A stretch of DNA of 64,000 nt from Pyrus communis (lineage: Eukaryota > Streptophyta > Magnoliopsida > Rosales > Rosaceae). This document shows positions 22,971 through 34,700 of the stretch, in pieces (position 1 is the stretch's first letter; every line of letters starts with the position of its first letter). The stretch spans positions 22,221,572-22,285,571 of the forward strand of contig NC_084807.1 of the NCBI RefSeq assembly GCF_963583255.1. The letters run 5' to 3'. Under the pieces are notes generated by a model. That model saw only the letters and a program-made list of their open reading frames with translations, made no database searches and had not been told where the DNA came from. The position numbers were made by a program, and so were the translations under genes.

Positions 22971-24848
22971 AGCTTTGGCTCGTAAGCCGAATGGTTAAGG
23001 AAACTAAGCATTTTGCAGTTGAACTTGGCCATTACTGAGTACTTCCGCTGAATTGATAACGTCCTTGAACCTGCCCACCAACTACGCAAATAATATTTGT
23101 TCACCGAGTACACACATAACTCGCCAACTCGGCCAAAAACAACTTTTCCGAACGAATCCTTCAAGGAGCACCCAAGATGGCTTGTAAAGGCAATGAACTC
23201 TCGGATTTACTGCGACATATTGGTTGATGTTTCATTCTTTAAGCAAAATGAGCCAAGGACTACCATTTCTCTCACCCCAGTGATAACGGAGAACACAAGG
23301 GGAGTCGGCAGTTGGTCGAGCATCACTAAGGTCGAACTCGGCGTCCTTGCTGCTCCTGAATTTGAATTACTACCAACACCTCCTCACTGAAGACAACTAG
23401 GCAACTCCTACTAACTTTTCACTTGTAGCAAAAAAGAAAATGGTAAAACCACTTTTGTTGAAAAAATCTGCAACCACCTGTCCAAATTACTGTTAAGGTG
23501 GAAAATCCAAGTAGGAGAATCCTCCGGCTCATTCCGTGGGCTTTGGTTTGGATGGGTACCATTAGTTTTCAGCAGCCCATTTGTGATGGCCGAAAAGCTG
23601 CAGTGGAGAGCGGAGAGCAGAAACGGAGAGAAATGCCGCAGCTCTAGCCTGCCAAGGTTGAGAAAAATTTGGAGAGCTGAGGGTAAATTGTACTGAGGTC
23701 GAGAAGAACTAGGGGGTAGCTTGGCCTGCCTGGCCCAAATCGTGACAAATCGACTTCGGCCAACAAAAACGCCCCATAATGCTTCTTGCTGAGCTCGCCA
23801 AATTTTCTTTTATTCGGCTAAGTCTCCATTGTAGAGATCCCAGTCGAATTTTCTCTTATCATTTGTTTTGCAACAAAGACCATTTGCTCTAGTCATAAGT
23901 TCTTTCTCGGCCAAAGAATAACATGTGATGCTGTTAAAGAGTCCCCAGATGGACTTGTATTTGAAACAAGGTTCCTGGACAAATTCCACCGAATCACTAC
24001 ATCACCGAATGAGAGGGCTAGCTCACGTGGAAGCCTACCACTTAAGATGGGTGGCTTTTTCCATTAATCTCATGAACTTGCCGTTGTCTTTTTGCATGCT
24101 ATCTCTCTTTCTGTCTCGTTTGATGGGATGTTATTGGATGAGCACACCACCAAACTTTACGAAGCACAACCAAAATTCGAAAATCAGTTTTAACCACTGC
24201 CGAACTGGATATGGTCGTGTATCATCGAACTGGAAGAAACACCAAATTAAATCTTGAATCCAGGCTTGGAATTCAAGTTGACTGTAAGTGATTTTGATGA
24301 CCAAAATTGATGTTGCCGAATGAGTTGATACCGAACTCGGCTTATAGCGAAATAAATAGGGTGCACGGTTGGCTTCTTCTTGACAACGAAAAATGATGCT
24401 ACCCTTACTTTCAACCCCAACGGATCCTACTGCTACTTCAACTGACAAATTGCTGTCGGTCAAATGAGTGGATATTACCAAAGCATTCGTGTCTTGGTGC
24501 GCACATCTTCATGTTGACAATTCCATTGAATGGCACCCCTCACAAATTGCTAAGATTAGGCACGTGATGGCTTACCACAAATGGGTGGCCTATCACCTAA
24601 TACCTCATCCCTTTTCTCTTCTTTTTCTTCTGCCGTAGCTTTAGTATATGGGGAACCACCATCACAAGAATCGGCCATAGCCTACCAAATGTCGTGGCCT
24701 AGCTCCCACCGATTGGATATTGCACTGAGCATCAGGCCTCCACCGCTTAAATTTCACCGAGAGCTTATTGAGAGTAAGCTTATAATGTCTGCCCCCATTT
24801 TCTTTACATCGGCTTGTACAACCGTATGTTTAAGAAAATAATTTATTC

Positions 24849-24849
<1 letters not shown>

Positions 24850-24884
<35 letters not shown>
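24850..24884. repeat. (TA)n microsatellite
   Basis: An uninterrupted TA run of about 17 units lies inside the interior of the LTR element. Confidence 0.9.
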
Positions 24885-24886
<2 letters not shown>

Positions 24887-25024
24887 GCAAACGAACAGAA
24901 AAGTGGCCGAACCATAATCAGGAGAAGGCCAATGATGCTTTATTCCAAGTTGAGATCTTGTAATAACAAAATTTTCAAATTGATTTCGCTCTAGGCCGAA
25001 TAAATAATTTTCTCCAAATATTTT

Positions 25025-25477
25025 TTACTGGGCGAAATATTTTTCATTTTTGGCCGCCGAATGTGTTGAACAATTATTATGCCCCCCAGGCATAATTTCT
25101 TCGCCAATTTCAGCTTTCAACTCGAACAACTTAGCCGAACAGGATTTCTCCATATCGGCTTTATCACCAATAATCATATTGATTGGCGTAATTTCGGCAT
25201 CTAAAACCATGTCTCCAATTACCATATCAATTAATGTGGTTCTATGGTATAAAGTCGTGTATTGGTCTTGTTCGTCATTGGAACACTCATTTGACGAATC
25301 ATTTTCTGAGTTAATTTTTAGCTCAGAAACTTGGACATTTTCTTCTAGGCCTACCACACTTTCAGTCTCGACCAAAAAAATAGGTGGCCTTTGTTCTTCG
25401 ACCCAATTAACAATTTTCTTAGGCCGATGCCTGATTACGGCCGGAGTTGAAAATTGCCTCCCGGTCTTTTCAACCAA
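25025..25477 (-). CDS. Hypothetical protein in LTR element interior
   Basis: A 150-residue open frame on the element's sense strand lies a few hundred bases after the primer site, where gag would begin. It is acidic in the middle (SENDSSNECSNDEQDQ) and has no zinc knuckle, protease or other motif I recognise. The same frame upstream is interrupted by stops (about 25490-25620), so this is likely a remnant of a longer gag-like or accessory protein. Composition looks more protein-like than random. Function unknown. Confidence 0.35.
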   Translation of the reverse strand: MVEKTGRQFSTPAVIRHRPKKIVNWVEEQRPPIFLVETESVVGLEENVQVSELKINSENDSSNECSNDEQDQYTTLYHRTTLIDMVIGDMVLDAEITPINMIIGDKADMEKSCSAKLFELKAEIGEEIMPGGHNNCSTHSAAKNEKYFAQ

Positions 25478-25782
25478 CCATTCCTCAAATGAAATCGATT
25501 TGTAGTCGAAAATTTAAGGAAAATATTCTCCATCTAGCCAGGCATTAAATCGAGCCTTGTCTTCATTTACTCATTGCTCTTGCAGGGTAACAGGAGCTTT
25601 TATTCTCAACATGTAAGCGAATGACTTTTGCATCTCTTTATGACCACGAAGAACTTTTTCTACTTCCAAAGATCTTTTTTGTTCCTCATTGTGTTTTTTC
25701 AATTCCTCTAGGAGCTTGTACAATTGGCTACGTTAAGCCATATTGGAATCTTGATATATTATATGAACTTCGTAGTTTTAGC

Positions 25783-25808
25783 ATTGGGTCCCACTGGGCA
25801 TGCCAAAA
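25783..25808 (-). other. Primer-binding site of the LTR element
   Basis: The minus strand immediately after the LTR reads TTTTGGCATGCCCAGTGG and continues GACCC. A TGG start two to four bases past the LTR is typical. The tRNA identity was not determined. Confidence 0.65.
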
Positions 25809-27318
25809 TGTTGACCCTAAAAATTACAAAGCCTACGTGGCGCGCAAGCTGAATAACTAATAGGCTAACTACCGAATGCAGGGCGTGCCAACTCATCGGC
25901 TGAGCTCGACCGAGGAGTAAAATTTGTTGATGTTGTGTTGAGCGCGTTGCTGACTTCTTTATCTTGCGATTGCGACCGAGGAAGGAACAAATCTTGGCCT
26001 TTAGATTCTCGAGCCTGAAGACAAGGCTGCTAGTTCTGCGAATTTCATGAATCGTCAGCGTCGGATTCGGTCACGGTAATTATATTCGTGAGAGTATAAG
26101 CATGTCGAATCAACACCAAACTATATAGACACAAGTATTCAAAGGTAATGTATGTTTTAATGGTAAATGTGGTTCAGCCCTCAGAATGCCGAACACTAAA
26201 ACTCACTTGGGAGTATCCAATCATAAAACCACTTGGCGTTTAATGCGCCGAATGTCGTAACTCATAACATCTTACTTTGCCGAAAAGACTAATAAGATGA
26301 CCTCTACCAATAAGGATTCGGAAACCCTTCTCGACCGATTCTTAGATAGGTAACTAGTTGGCCTCGACGCAGCGCTGTTTATCCAAACTGAAGGTGCTCC
26401 TCGGTCGGCTGATTCGACGGCAACAGTGCTGCTTATCCAAACTGCAAGTGTTCGCCGGTTGCCTTCACAGTGCTGTTTATCCAAACTGAAGATGTGTTGG
26501 CGAAAAAAGAAAATAAAAAAAATCTCAAGATGTTTGAGAGGTTTGCGCAGGGCAGTTGTGTGTTGAATTCGAGGTCATTTGAATGATGCTCGTCGCACTG
26601 TATTTATAGAGTCTTGAATACCCAAGCCGTACAAACCAATCCTAATTGCATTGTGACTCTGAGTCTTTATTTGTTGATGCTGACCACGCACTTATACCAT
26701 GCATAATCACTATAATTAAATAAAGCTCTGAAAACTTTGTCTCATATGCATATAAGTCCACACCTTATCACCTCAACCAAAGCTTGAACCCATCTTTTCC
26801 ATCCTGACCTTCCAATTCAATCCTATTTGCGTCATCACCATCATTCAAAATCCACGTGATGCAATCCGACTTTAACTCTGCATCTTGCATGCAATCCCAC
26901 CTTTTCCTGGATGTGATAATGCATGCAATTTCATTAACCCCATTTAATTAAAATACTTGGCATCCTGCCAAGATACTCGGTGGCTGTGATTCTTCCATAT
27001 CTACACATGTTGTTTGAACTCCTCCGTGCTTGAATTATTGGAAGATAATCTCCCAATATGCTTAAAAAACTCCAGCACGAGAATCCAGAACAGACCTATG
27101 GAGGAAGAGAAGTCCTTGACTTCAATCTGCACTCTTCAAGCTCATTTTAATATTTTCACAAGATAATTACTACAATAATCCGATAGTAATATCTAGAAGA
27201 ATATTAGAAACAAGCCTAATTGGGTACAAAGTTGATCACATTCCAACATCTAGAATTCTTCATAATCATCCAACGGTCTCGATTGCTTGTGCTGAAAATG
27301 TAAAATCGGGTCCAAATA
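25809..27318 (-). repeat. 5' LTR (minus orientation)
   Basis: Near-duplicate of 21431-22951, beginning TGTTGACCCT on plus and ending GGGTCCAAATA, so the terminal CA has mutated to TA. The minus-strand TATA box is at 26601-26609. Confidence 0.9.
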
Positions 27319-27384
27319 GCTTCTTATATTGGTTTTAGTATTATTGATTGTAACCACTTTTGAAAACTAAATCAAAATAACACA

Positions 27385-27955
27385 CAATATTTCTGTAATA
27401 GAACAAAATAAACATTATTTTTGGAATAATAGCAAAATAACCACATTATTTCTGAAACTGAACCAATATAACTCACACTATTTCTGAAACTATAGTAAAA
27501 CAACCACACTATATCTAAAACTACTGCAAAATAACTCACACTATTTATGGAACTAAACCAAAATAATTCACACTATTTATGAAATTACAGAAAAATAACT
27601 CATACTATTTATGAAACTATAGCAAAATAACCACACTATTTCTGAAATTGAACCAAAATAACCCACATTATTTCTGGAACTACAACAAAATAAGCCACAC
27701 TATTTCTGAAACTGAACCCAAATAGCCCACACTATTTCTAAAAATTAAACCAAAATAATCTACATTATTTCTGGAAGGAAACAAAATAAACATTATTTTT
27801 GGAATTACAACAAAATAACCCACATTATTTTAAAACAAAACGAAAAAAAACCAATATTATTTTTGAAACAAAACTAAAATAACCCATATTATTTTTGAAA
27901 TTGCAACAAAATTACAAATATTTTGAAACTAAACCAAAATAATGAGTATTAAAAC
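27385..27955 (+). repeat. Minisatellite with a unit of about 32 bp
   Basis: Roughly 17 imperfect units share the words CCAAAATAACCCACA, CTATTTCTGAAACT and variants, with spacing near 32 bases. Units diverge by substitutions and small indels. The array begins about 65 bases after the LTR element ends and has no spacer-repeat structure. Confidence 0.8.
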
Positions 27956-30125
27956 TAAGAGATTTGCAATCTTATAAGCCAAGATTTTGACTACGTTGTG
28001 TTTGGATAAGGATTTTGAAGAGCACTAACGAGTTTTAAATTATTTCTTTACTTTTCATAACTACTTTACTTATTTTCCTGATAATATCATCTCATTGGCA
28101 GATAATTAGCATTATTGTGATAGGTTGAGCATGCCTCGACTTCACAAGTCAAGTCATACATCCCATTGACATGTCCCTTTTGAACAATATATTCTCGGGT
28201 TTATGAATTAGTCTCAATATTGTTCCCTAGATATATATTTTTTTTTTGGTCAAGAATAACAATTGTATTGATAAGGAAAATACAAAAAGAGACAAAAGGG
28301 TGAGGGCACAGACGTCCAAACTCATATAAAATATAGAAAATAAAGGTGATTTGACCCCTAAAAAACAAAAAAACAAAGGTGATTTGACCCACGTGAAAAA
28401 GAAAACAAATGTGACAGACAAAGACACGGACACAACCAAACAAATATTTAATGGGTGAGTGGCCCTGATAAACTTCATGCAAGTCGGATTTGTATCCTCT
28501 ACTTAGCTAATGGAGATTCATTCTTATTAATCATTATTAATCGTAGGATTTTTATCCAACGGTTATAATTATTATAACTTTAAAGGAACTTTCTTATTTG
28601 TAGTCGTTGGATAAAAATCTAACGATTAAAGATGATTGATGAGGATGATTTTTGATTAAAATAAATTTATTTCAAGCTCTTTTCATCAAAGATCTCTATT
28701 AAAAATTCTCTCAAACATATTACGTCTTGCCCTTTTACGCTACAAGAAAACATGGATTTTCGAAGAATGGGTTTTGCCACCTATAAACTTCGCAACATAT
28801 ACTTCTACATGATGAATTTTTTGCGTGATAAGGGGTGTCACCCATACATCATCAACTATAGTTTCAATGGCATGGACTCTATGTAAAATCTAAATATTGC
28901 AAATATCTATTCGATCTCTTTGATTTTCGAGACCGCTTAATAATACGTACCATGGAAGAAAAACTGTTGATATCTGATCCAGATCACTTGAAAATTTTGA
29001 AAACTAAAAACTAAGAAAACGAGAAAACATAGTATAAATTTCTCACTTCAAATTATTACTTTCACATTTACTATTTTATAATTTTATATCAGTAACCAAA
29101 TATTAAAATTTAGGGAGTTTTAATGAAACACTCCAGGTACTATTACTTTTAATGAAAATGACATTTTTGCTCTAAAAAGTTACTCTTAGTACTATTCACT
29201 TGCAACATATTTTTGTCTTTTTGATTAAAACTCAAAGTTTTCAAACCATTATAATGAATTTTCCTTAAAATTTAATTTCGTAACAATGAACAAACTCGAT
29301 TAATTGATGCTTTAGAACTTCATAAAAAGAATTCGGAGAAAATTTTATTCTTAAAACGACAAAAAATTTATAAAAATCCTAATTTAAAAGAGTTTCTTAA
29401 CATTTCTTTTTCTCAAAAGTTGCAGCAGCAGGATAAACATAAGAAACAAAATAGGTAAAGGTCATGTTGTCCTTTTACAAGTGCATGGCAGACCAAAAAG
29501 CCCAAAAATTATAAATAAATAAAAAATAAAAAAAAGAAAAAGAAAAAGAAGAATCAATCAACCAAGGAAGAAGAAACAAAAGGAAAGAGTGGGTCCCACT
29601 AGCCACACGTACGGCTGAGAAGAAAAGGGGATGCTGCCCTCTTTTTATGGAAGAAAACGACAACTTGCTCTTTCATGATGAAAACCAAACAAAAATGAAT
29701 TTGTTAGTCATGTTCAAAGAAAAAATTAGTGAGTGGGCACTGTCGTCCATGTCAATGTGGTACACTAAAGAAAAAATAAGGGAAAAAGATAAGAAAACTT
29801 TTATTTCAATTATTAACATGTGGGGCCTACTAATATATATCATGTACTATTGTGATAAGTTCGGAAAAAGTGGCATGTGATATATGTTCACACTAAACAA
29901 ATATATATTCTGAAAAGTTTTAAAAGTTAAATGGCTAATCGAATTCAAGGTAATTCGGTACAACAAAATTCTTAAAACTCTTAATCTATCTTGAAATTCA
30001 ATGCTACCTAACATTTTAAATCTGAATAAAAAGTTTTTATTTTTAATAACCACTGGCTACTACTGAAATTTTATAAAATAAAAACAAACTTGCTAGAATG
30101 ATGCATAATTTTTATACAGGGTACC
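27956..30125. other. AT-rich intergenic region
   Basis: It holds one stem-loop MITE (28509-28660). GCTACAAGAAAAC at about 28740 is reminiscent of a CACTA end. No gene is supported; the short frames here lack family features. Confidence 0.5.
28509..28660. repeat. MITE-like stem-loop repeat
   Basis: Arms TAATCGTAGGATTTTTATCC and the reverse of GGATAAAAATCTAACGATTA pair around GGTTATAATTATTATAAC. The core CCAACGGTTATAA resembles the stem-loop at 192-292, which suggests one family. Confidence 0.55.
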
Positions 30126-30129
30126 GTTG

Positions 30130-30606
30130 TGGTGCGATCCTATAAATTATCACCCTAGTTGAAATTGACCTTCTAAACCATTTTTTGGTAAATTAACCCC
30201 CTGAACTATTTAAAATAAGTCACTAAACACCTTGATGTTAGATTGCCGAATCAATTATGTCAAATTGAAGTGTAAATTAGTCATTTCATTATCAATTGTT
30301 ACTTATAAGCTATAATCACCAATAAAATTTTTGACACATGGACACAGCTATAATGAGATACATTGTCATTACACATTATTCTATTTTCAAATGTAATAAA
30401 TTCACTGGTGATTATAATTAACAAGTAATAATTGATGAAGGAAAGGCTAATTTTCCTTTGAATTTGACAAAATAGTGGATGAAATCTACTAACTAGGGGT
30501 CAATTGGTTGATTTCAAATTGTTTAGGGGGTTAATTTACCAAAAAACAGTTCAAGGGGTCAATTTCAACTTGAGTAATAGTTCAAGGGGTCAAATGACAA
30601 TTTACT
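30130..30606. repeat. Foldback element with long inverted arms
   Basis: Left words TTTTTTGGTAAATTAACCCC and AAATTGACC pair with right words GGGGTTAATTTACCAAAAAA and GGGGTCAATTT. Inner arms around GTGATTATAATTAACAAGTA also pair. It has the architecture of non-autonomous Mutator-like foldback elements. No coding sequence. Confidence 0.6.
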
Positions 30607-30719
30607 CTTTTATACATAAGTGAGAGATCTTAAATTGAATTTTTGTAAATAATGAATTAAATATTAAATTGTTAATAGCCTATTATAAGGATTAACCAAT
30701 CAATTATATAAATATAAAC

Positions 30720-31215
30720 TAGTGCAAACAAAGATGTTGTGTGAATATGGGATTTGGATCCATCCAGATTTAAATTATGGGGATCCTAGAGATCATAATA
30801 TTTAAGTTGTTCATCGTACATTGTACTGTCAGAAATCATTTTGATTTTTTTAATTTAAAATTGAACACAAATAGTACCTAAAGAAAATAGCCGAATGATA
30901 TACGATAAATGATTAGGATGTGAAGAACCCTATAATTCCTACAAAGAAATTCCAGAGAAAATCCTCATCTGTGAATATGTGTTTTACAATAAACTTGAAT
31001 TACATCAGTTGTCAGATTAATTTGGTTTCAAAGGGGGCGTGCCGCATGCATCTTCTTTTACAGATTTCCAGAGAGCTCACATTGACTTTGCAACTGACAA
31101 CTAACATGTGTGCATCTTTACACTGTTTCAATGAGTGACTTCAAAATTTTATGAAATATTGTTAACAAATGCATTAAGGGATGTAATCAATAAATACTCA
31201 ATCATTATAAAACTG
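30720..31215 (+). repeat. Dispersed repeat module, copy 2 of 3
   Basis: It matches 19555-20060 in order, including TACAATAAACTTGAATTACA, GACAACTAACATGTGTGCA and TGAAATATTGTTAACAAATG. It ends within about 10 bases of the duplicated MAEA exon at 31222. Confidence 0.55.
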
Positions 31216-31221
31216 ACACTA

Positions 31222-31537
31222 TTTTCGGAAACTAGCTCTGCCCTTACCATCTAAGCAGCTTCACTCGAAGCTTGTTTGCTACATAACTAAGGAACTAATG
31301 GACACAGAGAACCCACCGCAAGTTTTGCCCAACGGTTATGTCTACAGCTCTAAGGTTCGCTTGCATTTTGCAAGTACTTAATGTTCTTGGCTATTTAGTC
31401 TTGAAATATTCTTCTTTAACATGTTTTGGCGGCAGGCTCTTGAAGAAACGGCAAGGAAGAATGATGGTGAGATTACTAGCCCAAAGACAGGCTTGATCTG
31501 CAGTTACACTGATCTGGTGAAGGCATATATATCGTAA
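31222..31537 (+). pseudogene. Duplicated MAEA terminal exons (pseudogene)
   Basis: This copies the 3' part of MAEA exon 6 (31222-31354), the last intron (31355-31435) and exon 7 (31436-31537) with high identity. The frame is kept: FRKLALPLPSKQLHSKL in exon 6 has lost one residue, and the stop is at the same place. ITCP has become ITSP and LICNY has become LICSY, removing a conserved zinc-site cysteine of the degenerate RING. There are no upstream exons or promoter, so it cannot make the ligase subunit. The downstream 550 bases are also duplicated from 13060 onward. The intron being retained shows a DNA-level duplication, not a retrocopy. Confidence 0.9.
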
Positions 31538-34435
31538 ATCTACATACCATGGCCTGTTCAGTCGTTCTGGTTTGTTATCTATTTATACGGGAATTTGTAG
31601 CTGTTATAATGTCCTGTGCTATCCGTACATAAATCCTCCCCTGCCATATTGAGTTCGGTTAATAAGAACTATGCCCCGGGATCGATGCTCTACTCTTACT
31701 CTTGTATTCCTCTTGGGCACTCGAAAGTTGAAACATGCATATAAGCGTAGATTACGTTTCACACTTTATTTTCATGTTAAATTTCTTAATGGTGAATTAA
31801 ATTATTTGGCATTCATTGAACTGAAAAGCAGGTCATTTCAAGATGAGTAATTTTACAGTTATCATCTTTGCAACACTTCTAATAGAAATAAGATTAGCTA
31901 AGACAAGTGTGTCTCATTTTTATTAAAGAAGTGTTACATATATCGTATACAAAATATGGTAAGTGCATGATTCTTGTTTCAAGATGTACGATGGTAAGTC
32001 ACATATTTATGTGATCACGTTAAGATGTTTAAACGATAAGTTGTTTTTACTTTTTAAGTTTTAACTGCAAACCATACACAAGTGATAAATTATCGTGATG
32101 GTTGGTCTTCCTTTTTATATCACAGCATATCTACCTGAATAATTCCAAGTTTCTTAATATATTGGTCTTGTCTGAGACAAACAGTGAATATTGAATGTTA
32201 CTTTCAAGCGAAGACTTGGAAAGAAGTTGTCTACAGGTCCAAATTAAATAGCAATTTGCATATTACACATTGGTAGTTTTATTATTACTTTCTTTCCTGT
32301 CGTTTTGGAGGTTTGTCAACTAGCAACAATCAACCGGCAAATAAGGGATTGAAATCTTTATTTGCTTTTGATGCATCATGTATGATCTCATCCGATTATT
32401 GGAAGACTTGTTAATTAAGTTGATCTATTGGCAGTAAAACTAAAGGCTCATTTGGTAAATACATTTAAATGATCGAAATCGTTTTAATAGAAAATGTTTT
32501 TGAGTTTAAAAAACGTTTGAAGTGTTTTCTGCTAAAGCACTTGTTATGAGCTTTTTGCTGGAAGCATTTCAAGTGTTTTTTTAGAATTAATTTACGTTTT
32601 TACTAAATTTAGTTTCAAAAATATTTTATCTAAAAACGCTTTTAATCATTTAAAAAACATTTGCCCTAAAATTTGTTTTGGTTTGAGAGATTATTAAAAA
32701 AAGATTTAGGGAAAAGACATAGAATTCTGGATCCATCCTTAAATTCAATACTACCTGATCCTCAAATTCAATGCTACCGAACGCTTTAAATCAAAGAAAT
32801 AACCCCTAGCCACTAAAATTTATAAAAAGAAAAAACTTGCTAGAAGTGGTTTTAGACATACTCCAACTTTTAGAGTTAAATTTATTCTAACTTATTCTAA
32901 TTCATGTGCCAAAAATGAATTTTGAGTTAAAACTCATTTTTAGGACAAATTTTGGCTACAAATTGAGATTGGGTTAGTGGGCTGGTCCACTAAGATCATC
33001 TCTAACCGAGGGTTGGCCAGATGACTCGTTGTAGCTCTCTAGTCTTCTAAGATATTAATATTTTAATGAACAGTATAGAATCATATTTGCCTTCGTCTCC
33101 AACCGATGGCCAAAGGGTTAGATGACTCGTTTTAGTCATGTCACAAAAAACTGTCTCCAACTGAGGGCCAAACATAATTTATTTAAAAACTACAACTTAA
33201 ATGTTGTTTAAGTTTCATGTTGTTCAATGTTTTTTTATGTAGTATAATTTTTATGTTGGTTAATGTTATTTAATTTTGTTTCATATTGTTTAATGTTGTT
33301 TTATGGTACTTAATTTAATTTAATGTTGTATAATGGCTTAGGAAGTTATAGGGAAAAAATAGAATTAAAAAAAAATATGAAACAAATTTTATGAAATAGA
33401 AGTTATAAGAAAAATGGAATTAAAAAAAAATGAAACAAATTTTGTAAAATAAAAGTTATAGAAAAAAAATAGAATTTTAAAAAAATGAAAATTAGAAGTT
33501 ATAGAAAAAAATTTTGTAAATAAAAAAAAATAATAAAACTGTAAAAAAAAAAAAATCAAAACATTCATGTCGGTTTTAACTGATAGGATTTTCATTTTTT
33601 CTGGCTATCCCTTTGGCCCTTTCAGATTCCGTGAGACTCTCTCAAATTCCATGAACCCTCTGATCCTCTGGACCCTTCAGTTGTAGATGGCCTAAGAGTG
33701 AGTGTGCCCAAAAACTTAACTAGACTCAATGAGTGACGCACTAAAAAAACTTGGCCAGACGCAAGGAGTGACGTGCCCAAGGTCCCACACTTTCTCAAAA
33801 CATACAGCCCTAGGTCCACCCACATGGGCATGTCAGTAGTAGTTATGAGGTTGTCAGCCGCCCATGTGCAATCCCAATTGCATTATTTTGATCCGACGAC
33901 ATAGATTATTGGACAGTTACCAACCGTCTTGATTTAAAAGTATTTAATTTTAAATTTATAAATACATTAAATTCAATACGTGAGATCTAATATGATTAAA
34001 TCTAACAAAAAAAAATAAAAATATAATGATCTAAAATTAAATCAACAACTAAGTGCAATGCTTTTTTTCGAGAAAATGGTCGGTTTAATGATTTTTCATT
34101 ATATATCGAAATCTAAATGTTTTTAGATTAAAACGTTCATAAAAATTAAATTAAGATAATTTACGTAAATTTTATTTTTAAACTAGTTAATGGACATAAT
34201 TTAGCCTAAATTCATTTCTTAATAATCTCGGGCTAAAAATTTAACTAGAAGGGTTGGATCAGAAAAAAATAAATTTTGGGTTAAAACCTCAATTTTCTAA
34301 GTTAAAAATTTAAGGTTTTAACCCAAAAGTTGAAGATTTGCAAATAGCAAATTTAATACCAAATCATTACTAACTTATTGTATTATTTAACCAACCTATT
34401 TCTTTAATATAAATGTATTAAGAATCAGTTATATA
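31538..34435. other. MAEA-derived flank and AT-rich intergenic region
   Basis: 31538-32110 matches the sequence downstream of MAEA. The rest is AT-rich, with poly(A/T) stretches at 33350-33560 and a segment (about 33780-34330) that resembles 57690-58040. No gene seen. Confidence 0.5.
31848..31972. repeat. Palindromic MITE, copy 3 of 3
   Basis: CAACACTTCTAATAGAAATA pairs with TTTTATTAAAGAAGTGTTAC. More divergent than the copies near 13.4 and 18.65 kb, but in the same relative position after MAEA exon 7. Confidence 0.55.
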
Positions 34436-34700
34436 AAATTTGGACTACTGCACAGATAGATGTTGTGTGAATATGTGTTGTACAATAAACTTGGATTACA
34501 TCAGTTGTGACTATGATTAAGGTGTTGACTTTCTTCACATACGTTATGAGTTTGAAACTCATTGTCCAAATTATTATAATAGTTTTGAACCGTCTCAACC
34601 CCTTAATAATAAATAAAAAATAAAAAAAATTACATCGGTTGTAAAAAAAAATGTTGCATGTGTGCACTTTTACCGTGCATTTAGAAGAGTGACTTTAATT
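34436..34700 (+). repeat. Dispersed repeat module, copy 3, interrupted
   Basis: It matches the modules at 19555 and 30720 (GATGTTGTGTGAATATGTG, TACAATAAACTTGGATTACA) but is interrupted by a SINE at 34508-34628. Confidence 0.55.
34508..34628 (+). mobile_element. Short SINE-like insertion with 13-bp target duplication
   Basis: The insertion is flanked by ATTACATCAGTTG (34495-34507) and ATTACATCGGTTG (34629-34641), 12 of 13 identical. The modules at 19555 and 30720 have a single uninterrupted copy of this site. The insert of about 121 bp has a B-box-like GAGTTTGAAACTC and ends in an A-rich tail, so it fits a tRNA-derived SINE. Confidence 0.75.

Larger units (their letters stand above)
21431..27318 (-). 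mobile_element. Non-autonomous LTR retroelement (LARD-like), minus strand
   Basis: Two long direct repeats (21431-22951 and 25809-27318, about 1.5 kb each) bound a 2.86-kb interior. The element is flanked by a perfect 5-bp duplication GCTTC (21426-21430 and 27319-27323). Three signals put transcription on the minus strand: a purine tract AAACTGGGGGGCAA abutting the left LTR, a tRNA-primer-like site TGGCATGCCCAGTGGGAC next to the right LTR, and TATA boxes reading CTATAAATAC within each LTR. No protease, reverse transcriptase or integrase is seen, only a short frame at 25477-25025. It resembles large derivatives that depend on a partner Ty3/gypsy element; that lineage is inferred from the primer site. 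The LTRs differ by scattered substitutions and small indels. Confidence 0.9.

Noticed and set aside
25050..25505. 151-codon plus-strand frame opposite the LTR-element frame
   Set aside because: It overlaps the minus-strand frame almost fully. The element's transcription signals are all on minus, so the plus frame is treated as its shadow.
27385..27955. Possible CRISPR-like array
   Set aside because: The units are contiguous and imperfect without unique spacers, and the context is a plant nuclear genome; it is a minisatellite.
28738..28760. CACTA transposon end (GCTACAAGAAAAC)
   Set aside because: The first bases are not CACTA and no partner end was found; too weak to annotate.
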